In this document: piece after piece, positions 17,280 through 26,365 of the stretch | Position numbering within the stretch: the first letter of the stretch is position 1 | Layout: each line of letters begins with the position of its first letter | The notes under the pieces: generated by a model | The model's database searches: none | What the model was told of the DNA's origin: nothing | The model's input: only the letters and a program-made list of their open reading frames with translations | Source: Acinetobacter haemolyticus | Lineage (GTDB): Bacteria > Pseudomonadota > Gammaproteobacteria > Pseudomonadales > Moraxellaceae | Direction of reading: 5' to 3' | Assembly (NCBI RefSeq): GCF_900406815.1 | Contig: NZ_OVCN01000025.1 | Location: forward strand, 1 to 41,383 | Length of the DNA stretch: 41,383 bases | Program-made: the position numbers and the translations under genes

Positions 17280-18893
17280 ATGAAAACCACGCTGCAAAAC
17301 TTTAATATTCTGCTATTAATTTTGCTGCCAGCATTAATTACTGGTGGTTTATTAATTTTTTCTGGCAATTTATCTGACGGGTTGAGACTTGGCTTTTTAT
17401 CGTTACCTGGTGTTATTTTTTTAGTTCTCGCTGCGACACAACGAAAATCCTATTGGTATCTCCTTTCTATTCTTTGGTGGCTTATTTTCTGGTTTGATTC
17501 ATTGCTTCGTTCGAGTACTTGGATCTTATTCAGTAGTGACAATGAAGCTTATTTCATTATTGAAGCAGTTGCGAATACTAGTTATGCAGAAACATGGGAG
17601 TTTTTCCAGCTCCATGCAATCACGATTCTTTCGGTCTTATTCAGTCTTATTGCATTGACCATTGGATATAACATTGCTGCTTTTAAATATTTAAAGGAGA
17701 AAAGTTTTAAACAGCTTTGGAATAGCAGATCTTATCGTATTTGTATTATTGTTTTGGTGTTATTAACCTTAACCAGTTATCTCATCAAACCTTCTCGCAA
17801 AGTACATCCTGTTGTATTTTGGACGAATTATCATGAAAAAATTCAAGATTTCCGTGATCGAATTAAACAGCACAAAAATGTACATCAACAGTGGGATCAA
17901 AGTGCCCGACAAAACTTGATTATTCAAGATCCGAGTAAATCAAAACAAACCCATGTTTTAGTATTATCAGAAAGTATCACCAGCCTTGATTTAGGCCTTT
18001 GTGGTTATAGCAGAGATACCACGCCGCAGCTCAACAAAAGAATTGATCAACTTAAAGTTTTTTGTAATGCCTTTTCCCCATCAGCTTCTACGATTAATGC
18101 TTTACGTGTATTACTAACCGAAAGTCATGCGGCAGAATATAAGACATATTCACCTGAAAGTATCTTGGCGTATGCTCGAGCAGCTGGCTATAAAATTTAC
18201 TGGATCAGTAATCAAGATGATATTTATCTGTCATCGCTATTTGGTGCCTATGCGGATCAAGCCATCTATAAAAATACCCGCTCGGGTCGTAGCAGCACAT
18301 CTTTAGATGAAAAATTAATTCCTGCTTATCAACAAGCTTTGGCTGATCCTGAGCCTAAAAAGCTGATTATTCTACATATGATTGGCACACATCCAAATTA
18401 CCAAGAACGTTACCCAATTGCGTTTAATAAATTTAATAGTAATAGTAATGATGCTGTAGAAATGTCACTCAAGAAAAATGACATTGATCCTTGGATTCGC
18501 TCAATGCGCAACCATTATGACAATGCCATTTTATATCAAGATTCTTTATTGGCTCAGTTCTTTGATGCCTTAACGACTCAAAAGGATCTGGATCAACGTT
18601 CATTTACCGTGGTATCCGATCATGGTAATGAAGTAGGCCACGAGCTTGACTATGCTGGGCATAGTCCCAATACCCAAGCAGGCTATAAAGTACCTGTCAT
18701 CATGTGGTATGACCATATGCCGTCGACTGGTGTAGATCTCACCACAACCTTAAATACGGCTGAGTTAGACAATAACCTCATGAAGATCATGGGACTAAAA
18801 GACAAATATGCGCCTCCTCAGTCATACTGGTTTGATGCCAATTATCGTTTTAATCCTGAAATCAATTGGCCCTATTGGCAAAAGAAGCATTAA
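17280..18893 (+). CDS. Phosphoethanolamine transferase-like sulfatase-family membrane enzyme (537 aa)
   Basis: An inner-membrane protein with about five N-terminal helices (roughly 8-170) and a periplasmic alkaline-phosphatase/sulfatase-type domain, as in EptA, EptB, CptA and OpgE, which move phosphoethanolamine from phospholipid to an envelope acceptor. Expected active-site pieces are present: E231 in VLSESITS, CGYSRDTTPQL, a nucleophile Thr near T271 (SASTINAL), H366/H371 (HMIGTH) and D447-H448 (VSDHGNEVGHE). The usual GE before the metal site is SE here. I use ATG 17280 rather than TTG 17253. The acceptor (lipid A, core or glucan) is unknown, and it is not evidently PmrC, since pmrAB genes are absent. 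Confidence 0.82.
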   Translation: MKTTLQNFNILLLILLPALITGGLLIFSGNLSDGLRLGFLSLPGVIFLVLAATQRKSYWYLLSILWWLIFWFDSLLRSSTWILFSSDNEAYFIIEAVANTSYAETWEFFQLHAITILSVLFSLIALTIGYNIAAFKYLKEKSFKQLWNSRSYRICIIVLVLLTLTSYLIKPSRKVHPVVFWTNYHEKIQDFRDRIKQHKNVHQQWDQSARQNLIIQDPSKSKQTHVLVLSESITSLDLGLCGYSRDTTPQLNKRIDQLKVFCNAFSPSASTINALRVLLTESHAAEYKTYSPESILAYARAAGYKIYWISNQDDIYLSSLFGAYADQAIYKNTRSGRSSTSLDEKLIPAYQQALADPEPKKLIILHMIGTHPNYQERYPIAFNKFNSNSNDAVEMSLKKNDIDPWIRSMRNHYDNAILYQDSLLAQFFDALTTQKDLDQRSFTVVSDHGNEVGHELDYAGHSPNTQAGYKVPVIMWYDHMPSTGVDLTTTLNTAELDNNLMKIMGLKDKYAPPQSYWFDANYRFNPEINWPYWQKKH

Positions 18894-18910
18894 GTATTGC
18901 CGATCTCGAA

Positions 18911-18938
18911 AAAGCTTGTCACTTTTCTAGCAAGCTTT
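18911..18938 (+). terminator. Hairpin terminator after the phosphoethanolamine-transferase-like gene
   Basis: AAAGCTTG and CAAGCTTT pair around a 12-nt loop shortly after the stop codon. The following T-run is interrupted (CTTC), so strength is moderate. Confidence 0.55.
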
Positions 18939-19046
18939 CTTCAATCACTTTCTTTTTATTTTCATAAAACAATCATCAAACTGTCATCCATTTGATAAAT
19001 TCGATTAGCAAACTAACAACTTTAATAAAAACACTTGAGTTTTACG

Positions 19047-20186
19047 ATGCTAAAAAAATCCGTTCTTAGTCTCTGTCTTTTTACGCTTGTTGGCTGCAAC
19101 AATGATAACAACGATCAATCAAATACTGGCAAAACAGAATATCAGCTGCCTCAGATTTTAGTGGTTGGTCATCGAGGCGCGAGTGCACTTCGTCCTGAAC
19201 ATACATTGGAAGCGTATCAAAAGGCCATTGATGATGGTGCAGACTTCATCGAACCAGATCTGGTTTCAACTAAAGATGGTGTTTTAGTCGCTCGTCATGA
19301 AAATGAGATTAGCGGAACCACCAATGTAGCCAGTCTCCCAGAATTTGCAGACCGAAAAACCACGAAAGTTATTGATGGGGTAAGCCATGAAGGCTGGTTC
19401 ACTGAAGATTTTACTCTACAAGAATTACAACAACTCAAAGCACGCGAACGTATTCCACAATATCGTCCAGCCAACCAACAATATAATGATTTGTATGCAG
19501 TACCGACATTAGAACAAATTATTGAATTGACGGAAGCACACTATAAAAAGACAGGTAAAATTATTGGTCTTTATATTGAAACTAAACACCCAACGTTCTT
19601 TCAACAACAAAACCTTGCTATGGAAGATACTTTAATAAAAACTTTAGCAAAATATCGCTATACAAGAGATATCGCACCCGTTTATTTACAGTCTTTTGAA
19701 GTGGGAAATCTTAAATATTTAAAACAACAGCTCGACCAACATAAGAGCATCAAACATGCACAACTCATTCAACTCTATGATGAAAAAACAACAAAACCTG
19801 CAGATTATGTGGTGCAAAACATTGAAACAACTTATGCAGATATGGCAACCGCTCAAGGTTTAAAAGAAGTTGCAACGTATGCAAATGGTGTTGGCCCTTG
19901 GAAGCCTTATATTTTTGAAGATGAGGCCATGACCAAAACCACATCGTTTATCACTGATGCTCATCAAGTTGGCTTAAAAGTCCACCCTTATACTTTCCGC
20001 CCAGAAAATTATTATATGCCCAACAGTTTAAAATGTGCAGACAAAGAGAATGTTTCTGAACGCTGCCCAGATAGTGCGATTAAAGAAATGCAGTTATATT
20101 TTAAGGCAGGGGTAGATGGTATTTTTGCTGATGATCCAGCTATTGCCCGTCAAGCAGTCCAAAATTATTTAGGTCAAAGCAAATAA
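19047..20186 (+). CDS. Lipoprotein glycerophosphodiester phosphodiesterase, GlpQ type (379 aa)
   Basis: Hydrolyses glycerophosphodiesters from phospholipid turnover to glycerol-3-phosphate and an alcohol. A lipoprotein signal ends at the lipobox LVGC (C17), so it is anchored to a membrane facing the periplasm or surface. The GDPD TIM barrel starts at VVGHRGASALRPEHT (H42) with metal/catalytic residues E69 and D71 (FIEPD) and H84 (VARHENEIS). The long insert after LYIETKHP and the C-terminal GIFADDPAIA resemble periplasmic GlpQ. I use ATG 19047 instead of TTG 19035, though the ribosome site is weak. It follows the transferase gene by 150 bp in the same direction, with a hairpin between. Confidence 0.88.
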   Translation: MLKKSVLSLCLFTLVGCNNDNNDQSNTGKTEYQLPQILVVGHRGASALRPEHTLEAYQKAIDDGADFIEPDLVSTKDGVLVARHENEISGTTNVASLPEFADRKTTKVIDGVSHEGWFTEDFTLQELQQLKARERIPQYRPANQQYNDLYAVPTLEQIIELTEAHYKKTGKIIGLYIETKHPTFFQQQNLAMEDTLIKTLAKYRYTRDIAPVYLQSFEVGNLKYLKQQLDQHKSIKHAQLIQLYDEKTTKPADYVVQNIETTYADMATAQGLKEVATYANGVGPWKPYIFEDEAMTKTTSFITDAHQVGLKVHPYTFRPENYYMPNSLKCADKENVSERCPDSAIKEMQLYFKAGVDGIFADDPAIARQAVQNYLGQSK

Positions 20187-20201
20187 TTTTATAATTGATT
20201 G

Positions 20202-20223
20202 GGGGAATCACGTGGTGTTCCCC
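20202..20223 (+). terminator. Hairpin terminator after the glycerophosphodiesterase gene
   Basis: GGGGAA, a bulged T and CAC pair with GTG and TTCCCC around a 3-nt loop, 15 bp past the stop and next to the convergent pnuC end. It has only a weak T tail. Confidence 0.55.
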
Positions 20224-20234
20224 TACATTCTCAT

Positions 20235-20837
20235 TTAATTTGTGCATTGTCTTTGTTGAACTTGTTGCCATTGCCACCAACCATAGGTTGCCAGACCAAC
20301 AAAAGCAGCATACAGCCCTGCCGTCAATAATAACTCTTTATAGATAAACAGCCCCACATAAACAATATCAATGATGATCCAAAGCATCCACGTTGCGATA
20401 TGTTTACGACTGGTCCAATAGGTCGCGAGTAAACTAAAGGCCGCGAGTTGTGAATCCAACATGGGAACTGAAGCATCCGTAAAATACTTCAAAACCATAC
20501 CAAAAATTAAACCGCCACTGGCAGCGAAACAAATTTGGGCCAATGCAATATACCCATTGATCGGTTCGATCCGAATATCATGGTCTTGTCGTTGGCCTTT
20601 TAGCCAACTATAAAAACCATAAAAATTAAACACGATAAAGAAAAATTGTAAGATGGTTTCACCATACAATTTATAGGTGAAAAAAAGGTAGCCATACAAT
20701 GCACAAGCCAGAATGTTGAACCACCAGCACCACATATTCCGTTGTATGGTTAATGTTACCCCTATCACACTCATGATGACGGCAATAATTTCTAATGCAG
20801 ACAAAATACAACTTCTTTGAATATTCGATCGTGACAT
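20235..20837 (-). CDS. pnuC: PnuC-family nicotinamide riboside (or related vitamin) transporter (200 aa)
   Basis: An inner-membrane facilitator with seven predicted helices that imports a pyridine-nucleotide precursor, trapped afterwards by phosphorylation. The family is recognised by LEIIAVIMSVIGVTLTIQRN, WCWWFNILACALYGYLFF, the FNFYGFYSWLKG segment and a C-terminal ATYGWWQW, which carry the aromatic residues lining the substrate site. The ATG is at 20835-20837, without a good ribosome site. The kinase NadR is not adjacent. Related PnuT/PnuX proteins move thiamine or riboflavin, so the vitamin is not certain. I found no recognisable TPP or NAD riboswitch upstream. Confidence 0.85.
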   Translation of the reverse strand: MSRSNIQRSCILSALEIIAVIMSVIGVTLTIQRNMWCWWFNILACALYGYLFFTYKLYGETILQFFFIVFNFYGFYSWLKGQRQDHDIRIEPINGYIALAQICFAASGGLIFGMVLKYFTDASVPMLDSQLAAFSLLATYWTSRKHIATWMLWIIIDIVYVGLFIYKELLLTAGLYAAFVGLATYGWWQWQQVQQRQCTN

Positions 20838-21056
20838 TATGAAAAAATCCCAGATTTAAGCAACTGCTAAATCTCAAAATGCCATGCTGTTGGTTTTTCT
20901 GCTCCTTCGTTTTCATCTGGAATGATTTATTACCTTTTTATATTCAAGTTATGGGTAGAAACAGAGTTTTAGAAAGCAAATTTAATTTTTAAAGCGGCTA
21001 TTTATTCAGCAATGGTTGTGTTATAAAAATACACAACTATTTTTTACGATACATCA

Positions 21057-21191
21057 ATGTTGACACAACAAGTTTCCTCAACTCGCAAAAATCACATCGT
21101 TGATTGCACTCACGTCAGCGCCGCATGGCGACGTGTCTGTATTTTATCGCGAGGAGACTTTATCCATCGGTTTCATATCATGACGATCTAA
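21057..21191 (+). CDS. Possible leader peptide upstream of the EamA permease (44 aa)
   Basis: An uninterrupted frame from ATG 21057 to TAA 21189-21191. It starts MLTQQVSSTRKNH, contains SAAWRRVCILSRGDF and ends HRFHIMTI, so it is rich in Arg, His and Ile. No strong ribosome site precedes it. Inside the frame CACGTC / GACGTG (21111-21135) forms a hairpin with an inner GCC / GGC and a GCAT loop. TATCATG / CATGATA (21176-21209) makes a second hairpin that spans its stop codon. A terminator hairpin starts 28 nt after the stop. This layout suggests a translated attenuator, but the frame could also be chance within a structured, non-coding leader. Confidence 0.35.
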   Translation: MLTQQVSSTRKNHIVDCTHVSAAWRRVCILSRGDFIHRFHIMTI

Positions 21192-21218
21192 ATAAAATAG
21201 AACATGATACGAAATGAC

Positions 21219-21245
21219 AAGGTCACCTCAAGCGTGGCCTTTTTT
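21219..21245 (+). terminator. Terminator inside the EamA gene leader (candidate attenuator)
   Basis: AAGGTCAC pairs with GTGGCCTT (one G-U pair) around a 7-nt loop, followed by a T-run to 21245. It lies 46 nt before the EamA start and after a leader ORF, so transcription starting upstream must pass it. No other gene needs a terminator at this place in the rightward direction. Confidence 0.65.
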
Positions 21246-21290
21246 ATTGCCTAAAAATCAAGATGACATTGTTATCACTGGAGTTTGCTC

Positions 21291-22238
21291 ATGTCACAAT
21301 TACATGAAAAAAGTTTATTGCCCACCACACAGATACAGCCGACTGTTGTGTCTGCACACCCTCGCCTCGCAACAGTCGGTCAATTTATCGCAGTCACCCT
21401 GATTTGGTCATTTACCCCTTTAGCGGCGGTATGGACAGTCAAAGAATTGCACTGGGCGTGGGGCTTATTTCTACGATTTAGTCTTGCCATTCCTTTAGTG
21501 TACATCTGCTTACTTTATTTCAAACAAAAGCTGGCTTGGGATAAAAAAGCTTTACTCAGCTATGCTGCTGGTGCAATTGGATTATTCGGGTCTATGGCTT
21601 TTTGCTATTTGGGTGCGACACGCGTGCCTTCAAGTATGATTTCAATCATTTATGCGACTGCCCCATTATGGTCAGGATTAATTGCGGTATTTATATTAAG
21701 ACAAGAACGTTTATTGATCCTGCAATGGTTTGGTCTCATGTTGGCAATCTTTGGTCTAGTTCTCACCCTGGGACTCGCAACCGAAGAAATTCAACTCGAT
21801 ATGCTTGGCATTACTTATCAGATCATTGCTGTTTTACTGTACGTGTTGTCCATTTTTATAGTCAGCAGAATTAAGGCTGAGATACATTCAATCGTACAAA
21901 CGGCTGGATCAACGCTGGTATCATGGTTAGGTTATCTTTGTCTTATTGCTCTTTTTTATACTGAAGCACCGACACAGTTGCCGAACTTACAAACATCGTT
22001 TGCTTTAATATATAGTGCCTTGTTTTCCTCTGTTCTTGCGATGATGTTTTATTTTCATTTGATACAGAAACTCAAACCCACAACAGTGATGCTCACCACT
22101 ATTTTAACCCCTGCGTTGGCAACACTTTGGGGAATAACGCTAAACCAAGAACCCTTTAGTTCACACTTATTTATAGGTTTGATCTGCTTGGCTATGGGAT
22201 TACTTATGTATGTCTATCCCAAACAATGGTCTAGATAA
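21291..22238 (+). CDS. EamA/DMT-superfamily permease (315 aa)
   Basis: A ten-helix inner-membrane transporter of the drug/metabolite superfamily, usually an exporter of amino acids or other small metabolites. Two EamA repeats are visible: about 30-155 (including FTPLAAVWTVKELHW and YLGATRVPSSMISIIYATAPLWSG) and about 170-305 (including FALIYSALFSSVLAMMFYF and TTVMLTTILTPALATLWG). The N-terminal 20 residues are polar and cytoplasmic. ATG 21291 has GGAG 7 nt upstream, which favours it over TTG 21285. Substrate is unknown. The upstream leader with a terminator suggests regulation by a metabolite or by translation. Confidence 0.85.
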   Translation: MSQLHEKSLLPTTQIQPTVVSAHPRLATVGQFIAVTLIWSFTPLAAVWTVKELHWAWGLFLRFSLAIPLVYICLLYFKQKLAWDKKALLSYAAGAIGLFGSMAFCYLGATRVPSSMISIIYATAPLWSGLIAVFILRQERLLILQWFGLMLAIFGLVLTLGLATEEIQLDMLGITYQIIAVLLYVLSIFIVSRIKAEIHSIVQTAGSTLVSWLGYLCLIALFYTEAPTQLPNLQTSFALIYSALFSSVLAMMFYFHLIQKLKPTTVMLTTILTPALATLWGITLNQEPFSSHLFIGLICLAMGLLMYVYPKQWSR

Positions 22239-22304
22239 ATATAAAAACTAATGGATCTGATAAATGATCAGTACATTTGTATTATATTATGCATAGATTC
22301 ACGC

Positions 22305-22344
22305 AAAGGAACTGAAATGGTGAGTTAAACAGTTCAGTTCCTTT
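22305..22344 (+). terminator. Terminator of the EamA gene
   Basis: A perfect 12-bp stem, AAAGGAACTGAA / TTCAGTTCCTTT, with a 16-nt loop followed by T residues. It stands about 65 bp past the stop and before the hydrolase gene. Confidence 0.75.
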
Positions 22345-22392
22345 TGATTTACAACGTGACTTCCCAAAGATTTATTCAAGGATGAAAAATCG

Positions 22393-23994
22393 ATGCATAC
22401 TTACGTTTTGTGGTTTATTTTAAGTTTTGCTTTGATTTTACAAGGCTGTGCTTATCACACTCATCAATCTGCTTTACACCCACAAAAACCATCCGCTTTA
22501 AAACAACGTTATTATCAGGCAAAAACGCTAAGTGCCGACGGCACCGTGTTGGCATTTACGGTCTATCAGCCTAAATTAGACGCAAATCAAACCGCACCAT
22601 TACTGTTGCATACCCATGGTTTCGGTTTATCCCGCATGAAACGTCCCGAACTAAGCCTGTACGGTTTTTTATTACCTACAGGACAAGTCGCAAAATCTGC
22701 ATGGAAACAAGGTTATTGGGTGATTAGCTACGACCAACGTGGACATGGTAACAGCCAAGGTAAAATTCGTCTGACTGATCCTGAAAAAGAAGCTCAGGAC
22801 ATCATCACGATGATGGATTGGGCTGAAAAGAATTTGCCTCAGTTGGCAATCAACCAAAATGGCGTGCGTACTGGAATGATCGGTGAATCCTATGCAGGTG
22901 GCGTACAATATCTAGCTTCCGCTTTGGATCCGCGTTTGCAAGCGATTGTACCGATTACCACCTGGTACGACATTTTAAATAGTCTTGCCCCGAATGGTAT
23001 ACCTAAAAGTAACTGGATTAGTTTCCTAAACTTAATCGGAGATTGGTGGAATTGGAATAAATTTGATCCAGAACTCAAGCAGGCTTATAGATCTACACAA
23101 CAGGGACAATTAGACCCCTCTTCTTACCATTTCTTGCAACGCCATCAGGCGAAATGGTTTTGCGAACATAATCAAGCACCTCAAGCTGATGCTTTGATTA
23201 TTCAAGGCTTTAGAGATGTATTATTTCCTTTTAATGAAGGCGTAAAAGCAGCCGCTTGCATTCAACAGGCAGGAAAGAATGTTCATTTGATTGGTGTAGA
23301 AGGCGGACATTTACAACCTTTTGCTCAAAGCTCACCCTCAGGACAAACACCTTTTTGGTACATTGGTAAAACAGTTCAATGTGGTGATAAGCAGAAATAC
23401 AATTTGCAAGATTCTATCCTTGCTTGGTTTGATCAACAACTCAAAGATCGAAGCGCGAAACCACATCTGCCTGAATTATGTGTGGATAACAGCCCAGTCA
23501 ATTCTTTGCAAGATCTAATAGCAAATACAGCATATACGATCACTCCAACAAAAATTACGGCGACAAAAACCCAAGCCGTTTTTGTACCTATTCATGTTGC
23601 TGAACATACACGACATATCACAGGTAGCCCATTATTAAAATTAAAAGTTGAAGCTGAGGAAAATACATCGCCCACCCTATTTATTTCTCTTGCCCTCAAA
23701 TCTAAACAAATGGGCAAATATCAAATAGTGAATGAGCAAACCACACCGTTTAACCTTGATAAAAAACATCTATACGACCAGATTGTGTTGGGTTCAGCTC
23801 AACACGGGACAACTCAAATGATTGAGTTATCGGGTATCAATACCCAGTTAAAGGAGGGAGACACTTTAGGATTATTAATAAATACTGAAAGTATCTATTA
23901 TAAAAGAATTAAACAGCCAAAAATTGAAGTGGGGATTTCAGGAGAAATCATTTTACCGAAACTTTGGTCGATAGAAAATTCAGCACAATATTAA
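22393..23994 (+). CDS. Lipoprotein alpha/beta hydrolase, CocE/X-Pro dipeptidyl-peptidase type (533 aa)
   Basis: A serine hydrolase anchored as a lipoprotein: the signal ends at the lipobox ILQGC (C19). The alpha/beta core spans about 40-320, with LLLHTHGFG near the oxyanion strand, YDQRGHGNSQG, the nucleophile elbow GESYAGG (S166) and a likely catalytic His in EGGHLQPF (near 305). DPRLQAIVPITTWYD is typical of CocE/NonD and X-prolyl peptidase relatives. The C-terminal 200 residues form a probable beta-rich domain like that of the same family. Natural substrates could be esters or peptides; none can be chosen. It is monocistronic. Confidence 0.82.
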   Translation: MHTYVLWFILSFALILQGCAYHTHQSALHPQKPSALKQRYYQAKTLSADGTVLAFTVYQPKLDANQTAPLLLHTHGFGLSRMKRPELSLYGFLLPTGQVAKSAWKQGYWVISYDQRGHGNSQGKIRLTDPEKEAQDIITMMDWAEKNLPQLAINQNGVRTGMIGESYAGGVQYLASALDPRLQAIVPITTWYDILNSLAPNGIPKSNWISFLNLIGDWWNWNKFDPELKQAYRSTQQGQLDPSSYHFLQRHQAKWFCEHNQAPQADALIIQGFRDVLFPFNEGVKAAACIQQAGKNVHLIGVEGGHLQPFAQSSPSGQTPFWYIGKTVQCGDKQKYNLQDSILAWFDQQLKDRSAKPHLPELCVDNSPVNSLQDLIANTAYTITPTKITATKTQAVFVPIHVAEHTRHITGSPLLKLKVEAEENTSPTLFISLALKSKQMGKYQIVNEQTTPFNLDKKHLYDQIVLGSAQHGTTQMIELSGINTQLKEGDTLGLLINTESIYYKRIKQPKIEVGISGEIILPKLWSIENSAQY

Positions 23995-24008
23995 CTTAGC
24001 CAAAAGGT

Positions 24009-24033
24009 CGAGAGTGGTTTACTACCACTCTCG
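24009..24033. terminator. Shared terminator of the hydrolase gene and the small hypothetical gene
   Basis: CGAGAGTGGT pairs with ACCACTCTCG around a 5-nt loop between converging genes. Its right arm overlaps the last codons of the minus-strand gene at 24022. The T tails are weak. Confidence 0.6.
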
Positions 24034-24336
24034 ATTGGCAATCAATTCTTCCATTTCAATCTCTAAATGCCCAACATCTTGCACCACCATCATCATGGCT
24101 TCAGCAATATAATCCGCCGCCGTATCATCCAGACTTGACTCTAGATCTTCAAATTGTGGCTTCATTTCATTAATTTCAATCATGGTTTGATGAGCAAAAC
24201 GATAGATTTCCGTCTCAGATAAATCAGTACGCCCTACTTTTTTTGCAAACTGTTGAATATGTTGTTTGACTTCAGCGACCAAAATATCGGGATAATATTC
24301 GTCGTCAAACATCGGGAGAAGTAAATTTTCAAACAT
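24022..24336 (-). CDS. Small acidic hypothetical protein, DUF5713-like (104 aa)
   Basis: A soluble, acidic and largely helical protein of unknown function. It begins MFENLLLPMFDDEYYPDILV, a start I associate with the DUF5713 family (recalled, moderate certainty), and continues with helices rich in Glu, Asp and Met. There is no signal peptide, membrane segment or cysteine. It converges on the hydrolase gene, with the terminator overlapping its end. It lies about 100 bp beyond the end of the VWA lipoprotein gene, in the same direction and past that gene's terminator. Confidence 0.7.
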   Translation of the reverse strand: MFENLLLPMFDDEYYPDILVAEVKQHIQQFAKKVGRTDLSETEIYRFAHQTMIEINEMKPQFEDLESSLDDTAADYIAEAMMMVVQDVGHLEIEMEELIANREW

Positions 24337-24412
24337 AAAAAATCATATGCCAATAAAACGCCTTGCTTATAACATACTCCGACATAAATCACGATATTTA
24401 GACATAAAAAAA

Positions 24413-24429
24413 GCGGTCTTTCCGACCGC
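24413..24429 (-). terminator. Terminator of the VWA lipoprotein gene
   Basis: GCGGTC and GACCGC pair around a 5-nt loop. Read leftward the stem is followed by seven T residues. It lies 12 bp past the stop of the VWA gene. Confidence 0.88.
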
Positions 24430-24440
24430 CCTCTATAAAA

Positions 24441-26072
24441 TTAATCTTTATTCGCACTTAAGCTTTTTGCAATTTTAGCAAGTTCGATAAATTCTTCCCT
24501 CATCTGATAAGGATCAGGTTTTGCCGATTGCTGTGCTAACTGAATAATTTGGTCCCAACCCATTGAACCATTATATTGCCCACCTTTTAATTGCTGAGCA
24601 TAAGCTGCGACAGCTACAGCAAAACGAGTATCGCCATGTGCTTGAGCAAGTGTTTTACTCCCCACTTTTATTGGCTGATTCAACAATATGCTCGTCTGTT
24701 GATTCGGTAACTTATAACGTAGATTCACAAAGGCATATTCTGATTTTTTTGTGTTATCTATTTTTGTTGAGGTTTGATAACGTGAATCATTGAGCCAACC
24801 TTGTTGCCCGACAGGAATAATTTCATATAGCGCAGTGACGTTATGTCCAGCCCCAATATCTCCCGCATCGACCAGATCATTGTTAAAATCTTCTTGCTTC
24901 AACATCCGATTTTCATAACCGACCAAACGATATTCTTTTACGGTAGCAGGGTTAAACTCAACTTGAATTTTGACATCTTGCGCGACAGTGGCAAGCGTGG
25001 AGGAAAGCTGACGTTGCACCACTTTCTTCGCTTCATTTTTATTGTCAATATAGCTGTAGTTGCCATCTCCTGCATCAGCTAGTTGCTCCATGAGCTGTTC
25101 ATTATAATTGCCCGTCCCGAAACCCAATGTGGTTAAAGATATACCGCTTTTACGCTTTTCAGATACCATCCCTTTTAATGTACTAAAATCAGTAATACCA
25201 ACATTAAAATCGCCATCTGTCGCTAGTAAAATTCGATTAATTCCATTTTTTACATAAGCTTTTTCAGCCTGTTTATAGGCCAATTGAATCGCTTGTTCAC
25301 CTGCTGTAGCTCCCCCAGCACGTAAGCCATTAATCACTGCCAAAATCTTTTCTTTTTGATTACCAGATGTTGGTTCAAGCTCTAATTTCTCACCACTCGC
25401 ATAAGTAATGATCGTGACTTTATCTTGTGCTCTTAATTGCTCAGTCAATATTCTCAAAGTTTGTTTCACTAAGGGCAATTTATCAGCAGCATTCATACTG
25501 CCAGACACATCAACTAAAAAAACCAAATTTGCAGGCGGTAATTGTTGAAATGCAAAATCTTTTGCTTGAATACCAATCCGAATTAGCTTTGCATTCGTTT
25601 TCCAAGGAGAATCAACTGTCTCTGTGGTCACCGAAAATGGATGGATACCTTGTGGTTGAGGATATTGATAATCAAAATAATTAATCATCTCTTCGATTCG
25701 TACGGCATCCATAGGTGGTAATCGACCATCATTCAAGAACCGACGTGTATTGGTATAACTCCCCGTATCCACATCAATACTAAATGTTGAAATTGCCTGA
25801 TCTATAACACGATGAACAGGGTTGACCTCATTTTTCTGATATTTTTCAGTATTCTGTTCTAAACGCGGTCTTTCCATTGGCGGCATCACAGCAATATAAG
25901 CTGCTGGCGCTATCATTTTACGTGCTTGATGGGCAATATGACTTTGCGCAGCGACAGGTGCTGGCCTAATAGCATCGCTCGTTTCAACGCTATATTGTTT
26001 TACAGGAGAACTACATCCCATCACCACGAAACCAAGCACACTCACGGTCAATATTTTTGCTGAATGCTGCAT
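24441..26072 (-). CDS. VWA-domain lipoprotein, YfbK-like (543 aa)
   Basis: An envelope lipoprotein (lipobox VVMGC, C20) with a YfbK-type architecture: an N-terminal flank (about 85-150, with FSIDVDTGSYTNTRRFL), a von Willebrand factor A domain (about 180-355) and a DUF3520-like C-terminus (about 360-535). The metal-ion adhesion site is intact: DVSGS at 188-192, a Thr in GGATAGEQA and Asp in LATDGDFNVG. Such proteins bind partners through a divalent metal; the role of YfbK relatives is not well known. The gene is monocistronic with a strong terminator. No MoxR ATPase is adjacent, unlike many VWA systems. Confidence 0.88.
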   Translation of the reverse strand: MQHSAKILTVSVLGFVVMGCSSPVKQYSVETSDAIRPAPVAAQSHIAHQARKMIAPAAYIAVMPPMERPRLEQNTEKYQKNEVNPVHRVIDQAISTFSIDVDTGSYTNTRRFLNDGRLPPMDAVRIEEMINYFDYQYPQPQGIHPFSVTTETVDSPWKTNAKLIRIGIQAKDFAFQQLPPANLVFLVDVSGSMNAADKLPLVKQTLRILTEQLRAQDKVTIITYASGEKLELEPTSGNQKEKILAVINGLRAGGATAGEQAIQLAYKQAEKAYVKNGINRILLATDGDFNVGITDFSTLKGMVSEKRKSGISLTTLGFGTGNYNEQLMEQLADAGDGNYSYIDNKNEAKKVVQRQLSSTLATVAQDVKIQVEFNPATVKEYRLVGYENRMLKQEDFNNDLVDAGDIGAGHNVTALYEIIPVGQQGWLNDSRYQTSTKIDNTKKSEYAFVNLRYKLPNQQTSILLNQPIKVGSKTLAQAHGDTRFAVAVAAYAQQLKGGQYNGSMGWDQIIQLAQQSAKPDPYQMREEFIELAKIAKSLSANKD

Positions 26073-26365
26073 TTTGTTATATTCCTAATTTTATTTGTCT
26101 TTGTAACCATACGATACCATTCAAATTATTTATGCAGAAAATAAAAAGACAGCCTATTCGTATTTATCTTCAATATTTTGCTTAACTGAATCATTCAATT
26201 GCATACTTAATTGTCACCACTACACGAACGATTTTGTTAATAGTGGTCTTATCATAAGCTCCACCTTAATCTCTATCATTATCTGAACCACTTTCTGGCA
26301 AAATATAAAAACGTCCTGACTAGGTGAACGCAGCGAGCCAACATTCACCCAACTCATCTATATGA

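Larger units (their letters stand above)
20838..21290. promoter_or_regulatory. Divergent region between pnuC and the EamA gene
   Basis: The left part (20838-21010) is AT-rich and holds the presumed pnuC promoter; nothing else is evident. At 21015-21037 an inverted repeat GTTGTGT / ACACAAC with a 9-nt AT spacer could be an operator. From 21057 rightward lies the leader of the EamA gene: a 44-codon ORF, two hairpins and a terminator, annotated separately. Confidence 0.5.

Noticed and set aside
20838..21010. TPP or NAD riboswitch in front of pnuC
   Set aside because: None of the conserved core sequences of these riboswitch classes was found on the minus strand.
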